This document shows, piece after piece, positions 36,905 through 44,667 of a stretch of 64,000 bases of DNA. Position 1 is the first letter of the stretch, and each line of letters opens with the position of its first letter. The notes under the pieces are model-generated. The model was given only the letters and a program-made list of their open reading frames with translations, did not search any database and was not told the origin of the DNA. The DNA is from Methylocella sp. (GTDB lineage: Bacteria > Pseudomonadota > Alphaproteobacteria > Rhizobiales > Beijerinckiaceae): assembly GCA_037200525.1 (NCBI GenBank), contig JBBCGG010000001.1:4146501-4210500 (forward strand), written 5' to 3'. The position numbers and the translations under genes were made by a program.

Positions 36905-37813
36905 TCATGACAGCATCGCCTTGGCCACTTGCGCGGGCTCATCCGCTTGTAGCCAATGGCCTGCTGGTATGACGGTGAGGGCTGCATTTTTCAGCTGAGA
37001 CCGGCGCCGCTCAGCCACGGCCACCGTGATGTAGGGATCGAATTGTCCCCAGATCAACTTGACCGGGATATCCAAGGTCTTGAGCACCGTCAGATGCTTG
37101 GCGTTCCGGGCGTGTTCATCGAAGAATTGCGCCGCCAGCTGCACGAAGGCCGGACCAGCGCTGGGCTGAGCGATGAAATTTTTACTAATCAGCGGACCGA
37201 TGAAACCACTGAAATGGGGTTTTTGCGCTTCGGGTAAAGGATCCAGGAATTTCCTCTGCTGCCATTGCAGCAGCCAGCCAAACTGTTCAGAGCTCTGAGC
37301 GATCGCTATCGCCAACGCCTGCATGCTCCGAGTCGCAAAGAGCGTGATCATCTCGGGCCACAGCACCGTTGAGTCCTCGCGATAGGCCGAGTTGAGCATG
37401 ACCACGGAAGCGACGCGGTCGGGATGGGCGAGCGCGTAGTTGAGCGTCGCCATCCCCGAAGAATCGTGAGCGACCGGGACGATCTTCGCCAGGTCCAGAC
37501 TGTCGACCACCGCTTCAAGGTCACCCAGTTGCTGGTCGAAACCATAGGTCGCGCCCGCGGGCTTATCCGAGTCGCCGAAGCCGAGGAAATCGAACGTCAC
37601 CACGCGCCGTCCGCTGACGAGCAAATAGGGAACCAGATCGTCCCATATGTGCAGATTGTCGGGGAAGCCGTGCATGAGCACGAAGGCAGGGCCAGCGCCT
37701 TTGTAGTCACGCGCGTAAACTCTTCCCTGCTCTCGCGGGACATAATGCTCGACGAAGGATGATTGACCGTCCGGGACGTTATCGCTTCTCGATTTTGCTG
37801 AAACTTGCGTCAT
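36905..37813 (-). CDS. Alpha/beta hydrolase with aspartate nucleophile (dehalogenase/epoxide-hydrolase type)
   Basis: 302-residue-class alpha/beta hydrolase (about 300 from ATG 37813, chosen for AGGAGAG upstream). Oxyanion loop HGFPDN at about 49-53; nucleophile elbow AHDSSG places Asp117 where lipases have Ser, as in haloalkane dehalogenases and epoxide hydrolases (usually HDWGG); acid Asp in WGQFDPYI, His in AGHWLQADEP. So the triad Asp-Asp-His is complete, but the Trp of the halide site next to the nucleophile is Ser here, which argues against a classical dehalogenase. Divergent regulator genes follow upstream; a MarR frame ends just before it on the same strand. Confidence 0.8.
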   Translation of the reverse strand: MTQVSAKSRSDNVPDGQSSFVEHYVPREQGRVYARDYKGAGPAFVLMHGFPDNLHIWDDLVPYLLVSGRRVVTFDFLGFGDSDKPAGATYGFDQQLGDLEAVVDSLDLAKIVPVAHDSSGMATLNYALAHPDRVASVVMLNSAYREDSTVLWPEMITLFATRSMQALAIAIAQSSEQFGWLLQWQQRKFLDPLPEAQKPHFSGFIGPLISKNFIAQPSAGPAFVQLAAQFFDEHARNAKHLTVLKTLDIPVKLIWGQFDPYITVAVAERRRSQLKNAALTVIPAGHWLQADEPAQVAKAMLS

Positions 37814-37863
37814 GTCGCGCTCTCCTAGCTCTAAACTCCATAGGCAACATTGCGGATAAATGC

Positions 37864-38331
37864 TTATGCTGTCGGCTTCGGATTCATGATCCGGTTCGCG
37901 ATCTCCGTTACGGCGACCACGCCGTCCTTGCCGAGCAACGCCTTGGCTTGCGCTTGCGCGACCCGTCATGCCGGCGCCGCTTTGAGGAGCAAATCCTTGC
38001 CCGCCTGCGTCAAGACAATTGGCCTTCGTCGGCCATTTTTTTTATCCTGAATCTCCTCTACCCAGCCTTCGGAAAGAATGATCTTGAGGTTTCGGGTCAG
38101 GGTCGATCGATCCCGGCGGTGATAGCGCCCAATGTCCGCACGGGTTGCAGGTTCTATTTCCGAGATGATCACGAGCGATGCGAACTGAGGCGAAGCGATT
38201 CCAAACGGCCGAAGCTCTTCGTCGTAAATGGCTGTGAGGACTCTCGAGATCAGGCGCGTTCGCATAAGCATGCAGGCGCCGCTTATCTCGGCGATTACGT
38301 TCTCACGCCCAACCGGTCCCTTATTCTTCAT
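37864..38331 (-). pseudogene. MarR family regulator with premature stop
   Basis: Winged-helix regulator: SPQFASLVIISEIEPATRADIGRYHRRDRSTLTRNLKIILSEGWVEE is helix 2 to recognition helix, QDKKNGRRRPIVLTQAGKDLL the wing. Start taken at ATG 38331 (MKNKGP). The frame meets TGA at 37966-37968 after KAAPA, but continues in frame RVAQAQAKALLG ... NPKPTA to TAA at 37864-37866. MarR proteins usually read LKxAAPxWRxAQ here, so the TGA is most simply a TGG Trp codon changed by one G-to-A step. The truncated 122-residue product keeps the DNA-binding part but loses the last dimerisation helix; it might retain some function. Confidence 0.75.
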
Positions 38332-38396
38332 CACGATAAAACTAATGTTGCATATACAATAATATATCAAGCTTGGTCTAGCAATCTCGAGATCAC

Positions 38397-38461
38397 TTAG
38401 CCGAATGGCTTACTAACTTGACAAAGGATGAGATATGCAGTCAGTTAGCTAAATGGCTAAC
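38397..38461 (+). promoter_or_regulatory. Promoter and duplicated operator of the ArsR gene
   Basis: Two similar 17-base sites: TTAGCCGAATGGCTTAC (38397-38413) and TTAGCTAAATGGCTAAC (38445-38461), the second extended to the palindrome GTTAGCTAAATGGCTAAC (38444-38461). Consensus -35 TTGACA lies between them at 38418-38423. The ArsR start codon at 38453 is inside the second site, and 17 bases after the -35 would place transcription start at or next to that ATG, so the mRNA may be leaderless. Strong candidate for autorepression. Confidence 0.6.
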
Positions 38462-38815
38462 CTTGATAGCGTCTTTCACTCCCTGTCGGATGGCACCCGC
38501 CGTGCGGTCATAGCGCAGCTTGCTAACGGCCCAGCCAGCGTCGGCGAGCTTGCGCGGCGTCATCGCATGGCCCTGCCCAGCTTCATGAAGCATATCCGCG
38601 TGCTTGAAGCGAGCAAGATGGTCACGTCCCGCAAGGTTGGTCGCGTTCGCATGTGCCAGCTGCGCCCTAATGCGCTCACAGCGGCGCAAGGCTGGATTGA
38701 GAGGAAGCGTCGCGTTTGGGAAACGCGCCTCAATCAACTGGATTCCTTCGTCGAAACGCTTGCCGCAAAGGAAAATACAGATGAACAAAAGCGACGATCT
38801 CGATCTCCTCCTTGA
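38453..38815 (+). CDS. ArsR family transcriptional regulator
   Basis: 120 residues, the small winged-helix type paired with SRPBCC proteins. [60 protein letters not shown] covers the HTH and wing; no metal-binding CxC site is present, as usual for this subgroup. Its 3' end overlaps the next gene by 35 bases. A palindrome covers its start codon, so it likely represses itself and the downstream gene. Confidence 0.9.
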   Translation: MANLDSVFHSLSDGTRRAVIAQLANGPASVGELARRHRMALPSFMKHIRVLEASKMVTSRKVGRVRMCQLRPNALTAAQGWIERKRRVWETRLNQLDSFVETLAAKENTDEQKRRSRSPP

Positions 38816-39254
38816 GCGCACTGTAAGGGCCAGTCCGGCCCAACTCTGGCGCGCATGGACAGAACCTGAGTTGCTGAAACAATGGTTCGCGCCCAAGCCG
38901 TATGGCGTGGCCAAGGCCGTAATCAATCTTGTAACGGGCGGCGAGTTCAACATTGTGATGCGTTCGCCGGAGGGGAACGCATTTCCGGAAAAGCCCGGGT
39001 GCATCCTTGTCGTGGAGCCGCAACGCCGCTTGATCTGGACTGATGGCCTCGGTCCGTTGTTCCGGCCGAACGCCGAAGCCTTCATGACCGCGGAAATCAC
39101 GATGGAGCCGGCGACTAATGGCGCGCTCTATCGCGCGCTCGTGCGCCATAAGAGCGAGCAGGATCGGGCAAAGCACGAAGAAATGGGATTCTTCCAGGGA
39201 TGGGGCGCTTGTCTAACTCAGTTGGAAGAACTTGCCGGACAAATCCGCCCCTGA
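38781..39254 (+). CDS. SRPBCC / AHSA1-type protein
   Basis: 157 residues from ATG 38781 with AAAGGA upstream. [29 protein letters not shown] is the typical start of the Aha1-C / SRPBCC (activator of Hsp90 homologue) fold, [13 protein letters not shown] and [18 protein letters not shown] follow, and [16 protein letters not shown] is the closing helix. Binds a hydrophobic ligand; ligand unknown. Classic two-gene unit with the ArsR regulator before it, translated by overlap. Confidence 0.9.
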   Translation: MNKSDDLDLLLERTVRASPAQLWRAWTEPELLKQWFAPKPYGVAKAVINLVTGGEFNIVMRSPEGNAFPEKPGCILVVEPQRRLIWTDGLGPLFRPNAEAFMTAEITMEPATNGALYRALVRHKSEQDRAKHEEMGFFQGWGACLTQLEELAGQIRP

Positions 39255-39410
39255 GCTGCAACGGGTCAATGCATCTCAGAGAGAGCTTCATCGCCGAAAG
39301 AGTACAGCGGGCAGAGAAAGTAGTCAGGGGCGAAGATTGACGTCCCCGCGCGCAAGGTCATCCGACGCTCGCGCGTTAGGGCGCAAACGGTTGTCGCTCG
39401 CTCCTTACGA

Positions 39411-39851
39411 TTACGGCGCGACGAAGCGGATGACGAAGACCTGTCCCGCGATGTTGGCCGCCAAGCGCGGCGTGAATTGGAGCGGCAGGCAGGCATCGAG
39501 CGCCTTAAAGATGGACTCGGCGATCGCCTCAGCGCTCGAATTGTTCGTTGGCTTCACATAGTTGACCCTCGGCTTGCCGAAGATCGAACCGTCGCGTCTA
39601 AAACTCAACTGGACGGTGACTTGATCACCGTGTTGCGGCGCTCGCCAGCAAGCCGCGATCGAAGGTCCGACTTCCGGCGCAAGATCGACCGGACCGCTGC
39701 GGCGCTCGTCTGTCGTTACGATGATCTGGCTCGAATAATAGGAATAGACCAGCATCGCCCTTGCCTCGGTGCTGAGGGCCGCGAGCGCGGCGACTGCGAA
39801 CAATCTGGCGGCATTCCGCGAGGTTGCGAGCTTCAACTTTCGACGCTCCAT
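39411..39851 (-). CDS. Exported TonB-C-terminal-like protein
   Basis: 146 residues from MERRKLKLATSRN. The N-terminus is a signal or anchor (NAARLFAVAALAALSTEARA, likely cleaved after ARA). The mature part, especially VTVQLSFRRDGSIFGKPRVNYVKPTNNSS..AIAESIFKALDACLPLQFTPRLA, has the V.F.i..dG.v..p.v.....a...A...aCLP pattern of TolA/TonB C-terminal domains in alphaproteobacteria. No proline-rich spanning region, so it is not a full TonB. Function unknown. Confidence 0.6.
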   Translation of the reverse strand: MERRKLKLATSRNAARLFAVAALAALSTEARAMLVYSYYSSQIIVTTDERRSGPVDLAPEVGPSIAACWRAPQHGDQVTVQLSFRRDGSIFGKPRVNYVKPTNNSSAEAIAESIFKALDACLPLQFTPRLAANIAGQVFVIRFVAP

Positions 39852-39964
39852 CGGGCCGGAATCGGCCAAAAGCCGCCGTTGAACCCCGGGCTAATTTTGT
39901 GAGGACGGGCTTCACGCGCGCCAACATGGCTGCAGCCGCAAGGAGACTGAGTCAAGACACGCCA

Positions 39965-40366
39965 TCACGGCTGCGAGTGCATATCCATCATGTCGCTCGG
40001 AATCATCATATTCACATTAAGGTGGTACATGATCCACGACGAGCCCGCGATGACTATTCCGACGATCAGTACGCCGAAGGCGAGCGCTAGCGCATTATTG
40101 GCGTTGTCCGGCCCAGTGGTGATGTGCAGGAAGAAGGCGAGATGCACGCCCATCTGCGCGATTGCCAGCGCCGCAAGCGCCATCTGGACGCCCGGCGCAT
40201 AGAGGAGGCTTGTGCCGCTCGCGACCCAGAACGAGCCTATTGTGAGTCCGGCAGCGAGCAGAAGCCCGATAAGATAATTTCGCACGCCCTCCGCGATGGT
40301 ATGCTCGCCGGGATCGCCCGGGGCCGCATCGACGTCCCAGTCCTGCGCGTGACCATGTTCACTCAT
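39965..40366 (-). CDS. cyoD: Cytochrome o ubiquinol oxidase subunit IV
   Basis: 133 residues from ATG 40366 (MSEHGHAQ). Three transmembrane helices: NYLIGLLLAAGLTIGSFWVA, MALAALAIAQMGVHLAFFLHI and ALAFGVLIVGIVIAGSSWIMY. AQMGVHLAFFLHI is the CyoD family hallmark. Start overlaps the cyoC stop by four bases. The oxidase core genes cyoA and cyoB are absent upstream because of the IS3 insertion and deletion, so the protein is probably orphaned. Confidence 0.9.
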   Translation of the reverse strand: MSEHGHAQDWDVDAAPGDPGEHTIAEGVRNYLIGLLLAAGLTIGSFWVASGTSLLYAPGVQMALAALAIAQMGVHLAFFLHITTGPDNANNALALAFGVLIVGIVIAGSSWIMYHLNVNMMIPSDMMDMHSQP

Positions 40367-40936
40367 GTGACCGTCCCCAAAAGATAGACGTTGGTGAAGA
40401 TGCCGACCCATATGATGTCGAGCGCGTGCCAAAACAGCCCGAAGCAGAGGCCCCGCCGCATGATATCGGCGCGGAATCCTTTGGCCCAAAACTGCGCCAT
40501 CATCGTTCCTAGCCACAGCAGGCCAATCGTCACGTGCAGTCCATGGAGACCGACCAGAGCGAAAAATGCCGAAAGAAAGCCGCTGCGATCAGGACCCGCG
40601 CCTTCCGCCAGCATTCTCGCGAACTCGTTGACTTCAAGCCCGAGGAAACCCAGTCCCAGAAGCCCGGTGACTAAATAGCCAACCTGGGTCCAGACTATGT
40701 TGCTCACTTTGCTCGCAAGCGTGGCCATGCCGCAGGCGAAACTCGAGAGCAGGAGAAAGGCGGTTTCAAACCCGACGAATCTCGTGTCGAAGAGCTTTTC
40801 CGGCGTCGGACCGCCCGCTGTGGCATGCGAAAGCACGGCGTATGCTGCGTAGAAGCCAGAGAACAGGATGAAGTCGGAGAGAAGGAAGATCCAGAAGCCA
40901 TAGGCCGTGATGATGCGTTTCGACGCTGGCCCCTTA
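40363..40936 (-). pseudogene. cyoC: Cytochrome o ubiquinol oxidase subunit III, 5'-truncated by IS
   Basis: About 190 residues remain: from GPASKRIITAYGFWIFLLSDFILFSGFYAAYAVL through GFETAFLLLSSFACGMATLA and LVGLHGLHVTIGLLWL to FWHALDIIWVGIFTNVYLL, the normal C-terminal core with helices and the conserved E, HGLH and FWH..D residues. The native N-terminus and start codon are replaced by IS3 sequence at the junction 40936/40937; the open frame runs on into the IS, so a fusion could be made only from a start within it. cyoB should lie immediately upstream but is gone. Confidence 0.9.
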
Positions 40937-40970
40937 TGGCCTGCCCCCATGGGGTGATCCAGTTTGAATG

Positions 40971-41837
40971 TTAGTGCATTGTCGGCCCTGGCGCTATTGC
41001 TGGCGTGGCGGGCGAAGCTGGTCCGGATTGCGAAGCCGGCCATTGCAGGGTCTCCGGGGCTGGCGGCTTGTAGCCCAGCGATGAGTGCGGGCGCACGGTG
41101 TTGTAGTGGCGTCGCCATCGCTCAATGACGACCTTCGCCTCCTTGAGAGTGTAGAAGATTTCACCATTCAAAAGCTCGTCGCGCAGCTTCGAGTTGAAGC
41201 TCTCGCAATAGCCGTTCTCCCAGGGACTGCCCGGCATGATGTAGGCGGTCTTCGCGCCGACGGCGGCAATCCAGTCACGCAACGCCTTGGCGATGAACTC
41301 CGGGCCGTTGTCGGAACGAATGTGGACCGGAACCCCTCGCAAGATGAAGAGGTCCGAGAGAACGTCGATGACGTCCGCTGCCTTCAGCTGCCGGTTAATC
41401 CTGATCGCGATGCATTCGCGGGTAAATTCGTCGATGATATTCAGCATGCGATATTTCCTGCCATCATGAGTGCGGTCCTCGACGAAGTCATAGGACCAGA
41501 CGTGGTTGGGGCATTGCGGGCGCAGCCGGACGCACGAGCCGTCATTGAGCCAGAGACGCCCGCGCTTGGGTTGTCTGGCCGGAACTTTCAGCCCCTCGCG
41601 TCGCCAGATCCGCTCGACCCGTTTGACGTTGACCTTCCAGCCTCGCTCCCACAACATCGCCGTGATGCGGCGGTAGCCATAGCGGCCGTACTGGATGGCG
41701 AGCGCCGTGATGTCGGCGATCAATGCCGCTTCGTCATCGGGCTTGGTCGGAACCTTGCGCTGCGTGGAGCGATGCTGACCGAGAACCCGGCAAGCGAACC
41801 GCTCGGAAACGCCATGTTCGGCGATCACATGCTCCAC
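40971..41837 (-). CDS. IS3 transposase OrfB
   Basis: 288-residue frame with the rve integrase core. Catalytic DDE: Asp117 (WSYDFVED), Asp176 (IRSDNGPEF) and Glu212 (ENGYCESFNSKLRDE), with 35 residues between the last two, the IS3 pattern; an N-terminal HTH_21 (YGRYGYRRITAML) is present. Probably expressed as a fusion with OrfA by -1 frameshifting, since no ribosome site is evident at its ATG. Confidence 0.93.
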   Translation of the reverse strand: MEHVIAEHGVSERFACRVLGQHRSTQRKVPTKPDDEAALIADITALAIQYGRYGYRRITAMLWERGWKVNVKRVERIWRREGLKVPARQPKRGRLWLNDGSCVRLRPQCPNHVWSYDFVEDRTHDGRKYRMLNIIDEFTRECIAIRINRQLKAADVIDVLSDLFILRGVPVHIRSDNGPEFIAKALRDWIAAVGAKTAYIMPGSPWENGYCESFNSKLRDELLNGEIFYTLKEAKVVIERWRRHYNTVRPHSSLGYKPPAPETLQWPASQSGPASPATPAIAPGPTMH

Positions 41838-41860
41838 GCAGGCGCGACGACGCGCGGAGC

Positions 41861-42139
41861 TCAGAAGTTTCCCGAGGCAGCCTCTTTCAGGATCAGCTTC
41901 TCAAGCGTCAAATCGGACACCGCTCGACGGAGCCGCGTATTCTCCGCCTCCAGCTCCTTCAGCCGCTTCACCTGATCGCCCTTCAGGCCGCCGTATTCCG
42001 ACCGCCATCGATAGTATGTAACTTCCGTCACCCCTATCGAGCGGATCGCCTCCGCGACCGGTCGCCCTTGCGCGCTAAGCACTTCGACTTGCCGTAGCTT
42101 CGCGACGATCTCTTCCGCCTTGTGTCTTTTCCTCGGCAT
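41861..42139 (-). CDS. IS3 transposase OrfA
   Basis: 92 residues from ATG 42139 (MPRKRHKAEEIVAKLRQVEV). HTH_8 domain with IRSIGVTEVTYYRWRSEYGGLK as the recognition part, then the leucine-zipper VKRLKELEAENTRLRRAVSDLTLEKLIL typical of IS3 OrfA. It appears intact. Confidence 0.93.
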   Translation of the reverse strand: MPRKRHKAEEIVAKLRQVEVLSAQGRPVAEAIRSIGVTEVTYYRWRSEYGGLKGDQVKRLKELEAENTRLRRAVSDLTLEKLILKEAASGNF

Positions 42140-42191
42140 TGCGCAGTCCTCCATCAGGCTCATAAGCCCATACTTCACGGAGGATCACTTT

Positions 42192-42314
42192 TCAGGGGGC
42201 AGACCATTCTCGCGTGTTCATGTGCGATACGGCTTCGAGCTCTTCGAAGTCCCGCGCACGCATTTTTAGCGCGACGTCGTAGACGGCTTGAGGCAGATCA
42301 ATTTCAAGTTTCAT
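42192..42314 (-). pseudogene. Small island gene truncated at its 3' end by the IS
   Basis: ATG 42314 overlaps the stop of the 42311-43012 gene (ATGA) and reads MKLEIDLPQAVYDVALKMRA for 36 residues before crossing into the IS, where it adds WSAP and stops at 42192. The original C-terminus is lost beyond the IS border at 42206/42207. The acidic N-terminus resembles nothing I can name; the coupling shows it was part of an operon of the mobile island. Confidence 0.6.
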
Positions 42315-43012
42315 TTTATGGCCGCCTTACAATCGTTAAGGCCAAGCGCGTCCATGAGACTTTGCATGAACGGCGATAGCTTCGGAGGGGTTTGTCGCTG
42401 CGCCCAAAGGAGCTTCATATCCGGGTATCGGTCGTTCCACTGCCGGCGGTCGAGCTCAGCCTGCGCGGCAGCGAGTTTGAGTTTCGAATTTAGGCGGACC
42501 GCCAGCCGCGCATTAATGATGACTTCCAGTTGGGCGCGGAGCACTTTCACGAGCGCCAAACTATGCGGATACGTCGCCTCCGCCATCCGACAAATGCGCT
42601 CGTTGGCCGCCAGGTCGTACGCGCTATATTCGTGATAAGCGGGAGCGGCGGGACCTCCGATGAAGTGCGTCCAGCAAAGAACAAGCGCTTTGAGATTGGC
42701 GAAGCCGGACTCGAGCGCTGGCTCGTAGCTCTCGTCAAGTTCCGCCGCGACAACTGGCCGTATCCTGCCGAGCAGTTCGATGATTTCTTCGTAATCGGTG
42801 TGCTCGCCCACTTTTCGGTCGGAGGCGTCCTGAGGGATGCGCGGCCCCGCTGAATGCTCGATGATCGCGTCGACCGCTTCAGCGAATGCCTCAATCGGCG
42901 TCGCGCAGCCTTGGACTGCTTCGAGCTTCGCCTTCGTGAGCCGCTGCCCCTCGTTGAGATTAAGCGCCCGCGTCAGAGCGCGCATGAAGGGGGTGTGCAT
43001 TGAACTGTCCAT
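42311..43012 (-). CDS. Hypothetical protein of the mobile island
   Basis: 233 residues from ATG 43012 (MDSSMHTPFMRALTRALNLN); AGAGG stands before it. Helical and acidic, with repeated pattern: FMRALTRALNLN near the N-terminus and FMQSLMDALGLN near the C-terminus, which suggests an internal duplicate of a short motif. KLKLAAAQAELDRRQWNDRYP is a probable coiled-coil helix. No family recognised. The open frame extends far upstream in GC-rich sequence, but without a ribosome site. Translationally coupled to the IS-truncated gene after it. Confidence 0.6.
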   Translation of the reverse strand: MDSSMHTPFMRALTRALNLNEGQRLTKAKLEAVQGCATPIEAFAEAVDAIIEHSAGPRIPQDASDRKVGEHTDYEEIIELLGRIRPVVAAELDESYEPALESGFANLKALVLCWTHFIGGPAAPAYHEYSAYDLAANERICRMAEATYPHSLALVKVLRAQLEVIINARLAVRLNSKLKLAAAQAELDRRQWNDRYPDMKLLWAQRQTPPKLSPFMQSLMDALGLNDCKAAIK

Positions 43013-43090
43013 TTGCGCCTCTTTCCTGTGGTCGCTCGCGTACTGAGCGTACGTTTGGATAGGCGAAAAGTCAAGCGCAAGGCCCGAGGC

Positions 43091-43120
43091 AAATAAAAAG
43101 CCCGAGCGTGCGCTCAGGCT
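43091..43120 (-). terminator. Rho-independent terminator
   Basis: On the minus strand AGCCTGAGCG-CA-CGCTCGGGCT, a 10-bp stem with one G:T pair, followed by TTTTTATTT. It follows the 43310-43672 gene and precedes the 42311-43012 gene, so these are separate transcripts. Confidence 0.85.
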
Positions 43121-43309
43121 TGAATGAAGGGGCAGTTTCCAGCTCGGCGAAATTTTCTTCCCGCGCGCCCAGCGGAATTCGCCGGCCTTGTCGGACCGTG
43201 GGCGGAGGGTGGCCTGGCCCTCGCGGCCGCCGCGTGGCAAGCGACTCGATCGCCGGCGGAGGTTGGACGCGCCTACGGGCGACGGCGCTCCCACGCACCA
43301 TTGCCGCCC

Positions 43310-43672
43310 TCAGGCGGCGCGAGCGCGGCGTTTGTCCATCAGCGCAAACTGCCTTCGCCATGCTTTACATGCGCGGTCCTCTCGGCCCTCGTCCTCCATT
43401 GCAGTAAGGAGCTCGGCGTCTAGGCGCTCATGCTCGGCACGCCCGGCCGCCGCCCCGTCGACGCCAAACTCTTGAACAAAAGTAGCGTCAAAGGCGTCAC
43501 GACACAATTTAGCAAGCCTCGGGGCGGCGAGCATCCAGGGTGGGCCCTCGAATAGAGACTGCAGCTCATTCCGCACGCAGAACCGTTCATAGGATTTGGC
43601 GGCGTATTTGACGCTCTTAATTTCAGTCATCAATGCCCAATAGTCACGCAGTTGATACTCAGCTCTGCTCAT
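43310..43672 (-). CDS. Hypothetical protein of the mobile island
   Basis: 120 residues, MSRAEYQLRDYWALMTEIKSV..., with AGGA nine bases upstream of ATG 43672. Strongly helical and charged, ending in the basic KRRARAA. I do not recognise it. It reads away from the AT-rich GTAGG repeat array, whose proximity suggests that its promoter is in or next to the array. A terminator lies 190 bases downstream. Confidence 0.5.
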   Translation of the reverse strand: MSRAEYQLRDYWALMTEIKSVKYAAKSYERFCVRNELQSLFEGPPWMLAAPRLAKLCRDAFDATFVQEFGVDGAAAGRAEHERLDAELLTAMEDEGREDRACKAWRRQFALMDKRRARAA

Positions 43673-43772
43673 TTTTAGCTATCCTCGTGCTGGTAGATCT
43701 CAATACTTTAAGCGAAATATTAGAATGTCAAGCCTAGTTGTTTTTAAAATGGCAATTTACGGTCAAACGAAA

Positions 43773-43908
43773 CCTACCACCAACCTACATTTTGGTTGTA
43801 GGTTGGCCTACGTTGTTCACTCTAGAAGATTTTATGCTATTGATGTGCATAATGAAGTGATTTTAGCGCCTACCTGTGAGACCTACACTCCGCCTACAGT
43901 TGACCTAC
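43773..43908. repeat. Phased CCTAC/GTAGG repeat array in AT-rich DNA
   Basis: Eight copies of CCTAC or its complement in 136 bases: forward at 43773, 43784, 43807, 43869, 43882, 43893 and 43904 and inverted at 43798. Spacing is 11 bases for 43773/43784 and for 43882/43893/43904, close to one helical turn. The inverted pair CCAACCTAC (43780-43788) / GTAGGTTGG (43798-43806) forms a 9-bp palindrome. The surrounding 43690-43940 is clearly AT-richer than the flanks and has no credible gene. The pattern suggests a protein-binding array such as replication iterons or a cooperative operator. Confidence 0.65.
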
Positions 43909-44073
43909 ATTATTTTCTCCTAAATTTATTTGTTGCCGTTGCTCCTTTCGCTCCAGTTCAAGCCTTCGGCGACCTGAACGCGCCGTTCGGGCGCGCCGTG
44001 ATGCTTATTGCCTCGCTGACAGGCGGTTGAGTTGCGAGGGCTTCGCGCTTCCTCGCGGCGGACTGTGTGCCGC

Positions 44074-44658
44074 TCACATCAGCCGGTAGACGTGTTGCCT
44101 CGAAATCCCGAGAGCTTTTGCGATAGCGCTGGCCCCCATGCCCTCGGCCTTCATCTGCTTCGCCCGATCGGCGTCGGTCGTCGCTGGCCGTCCCCGATAC
44201 TTCGAAGGATCATTGGCCTTTGCGTGCGCAATTCCCGCGCGCTGGGCTTCCCTCGTCGCTTCTGCCTGGGCTTCGCCCATCGCGGCCATGAAACCGATCA
44301 GCGCATCGCGCACGGCTTTCTGCATTGGGTCCGTAATCACCCCGTCGAAAGTCATGCTGTTGATCACGGTTTTGACGATAACACCCCGCGCCAAGAGCTC
44401 GCGGATCGTTTTAGTCACGTCCGCATAGTTCCTCCCGAGCCGGTCAATCCAACGCACAATCAGCACGTCTCCGGGGCGCAATACATCGAGGACGCGGCGC
44501 CCTCCCGGACGGTCTGCAAAGAGCGTGTTCACGCCCGAGACGCCCTCGTCTTCGATCGTTCGGTCGATCTTGAAGCCAGCTTGCTCGGCTTGCTGGCGTT
44601 GCAAGCAAACGGTCTGATCGCTTGTGCTCACACGGGCGTAAAGGATGGTCTGGCTCAT
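44074..44658 (-). CDS. Serine recombinase (resolvase/invertase family)
   Basis: 194 residues. Resolvase domain with catalytic Ser in ILYARVSTSDQT (Ser11), the conserved VLIVRWIDRLGRNYADV helix carrying the active-site arginines, and GFMAAMGEAQAEATREAQRAGIAHAK as the long E-helix; the C-terminal HTH is GASAIAKALGISRQHVYRLM. Length is that of Tn3 resolvases and Hin/Gin invertases. A 14-base inverted repeat just upstream of the start is its likely site. It may resolve dimers of the island or invert DNA; no obvious invertible gene is adjacent. Confidence 0.92.
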   Translation of the reverse strand: MSQTILYARVSTSDQTVCLQRQQAEQAGFKIDRTIEDEGVSGVNTLFADRPGGRRVLDVLRPGDVLIVRWIDRLGRNYADVTKTIRELLARGVIVKTVINSMTFDGVITDPMQKAVRDALIGFMAAMGEAQAEATREAQRAGIAHAKANDPSKYRGRPATTDADRAKQMKAEGMGASAIAKALGISRQHVYRLM

Positions 44659-44667
44659 GGCGTCTCT

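Larger units (their letters stand above)
40937..42206 (-). mobile_element. IS3-family insertion sequence
   Basis: About 1270 bases carrying overlapping-type orfA and orfB on the minus strand. Terminal inverted repeats: TGGCCTGCCCCC at 40937-40948, and TGGTCTGCCCCC (reverse complement of 42195-42206); a second shared block GTGATCC follows in both. The flanking trinucleotides do not match (TTA left, TTC right), so no target duplication is seen. The left flank is cyoC; the right flank is the end of an unrelated truncated gene. This indicates an IS-mediated deletion rather than a simple insertion. Confidence 0.88.

Noticed and set aside
39266-39496. Minus-strand frame after the SRPBCC gene
   Set aside because: No ribosome site, Arg/Ser-rich and overlapping the exported TonB-like gene in another frame.
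43725-44030. Possible 101-residue gene across the GTAGG repeats
   Set aside because: The composition follows the repeats, no ribosome site is present and no family is recognised; an array of DNA sites explains the sequence better.
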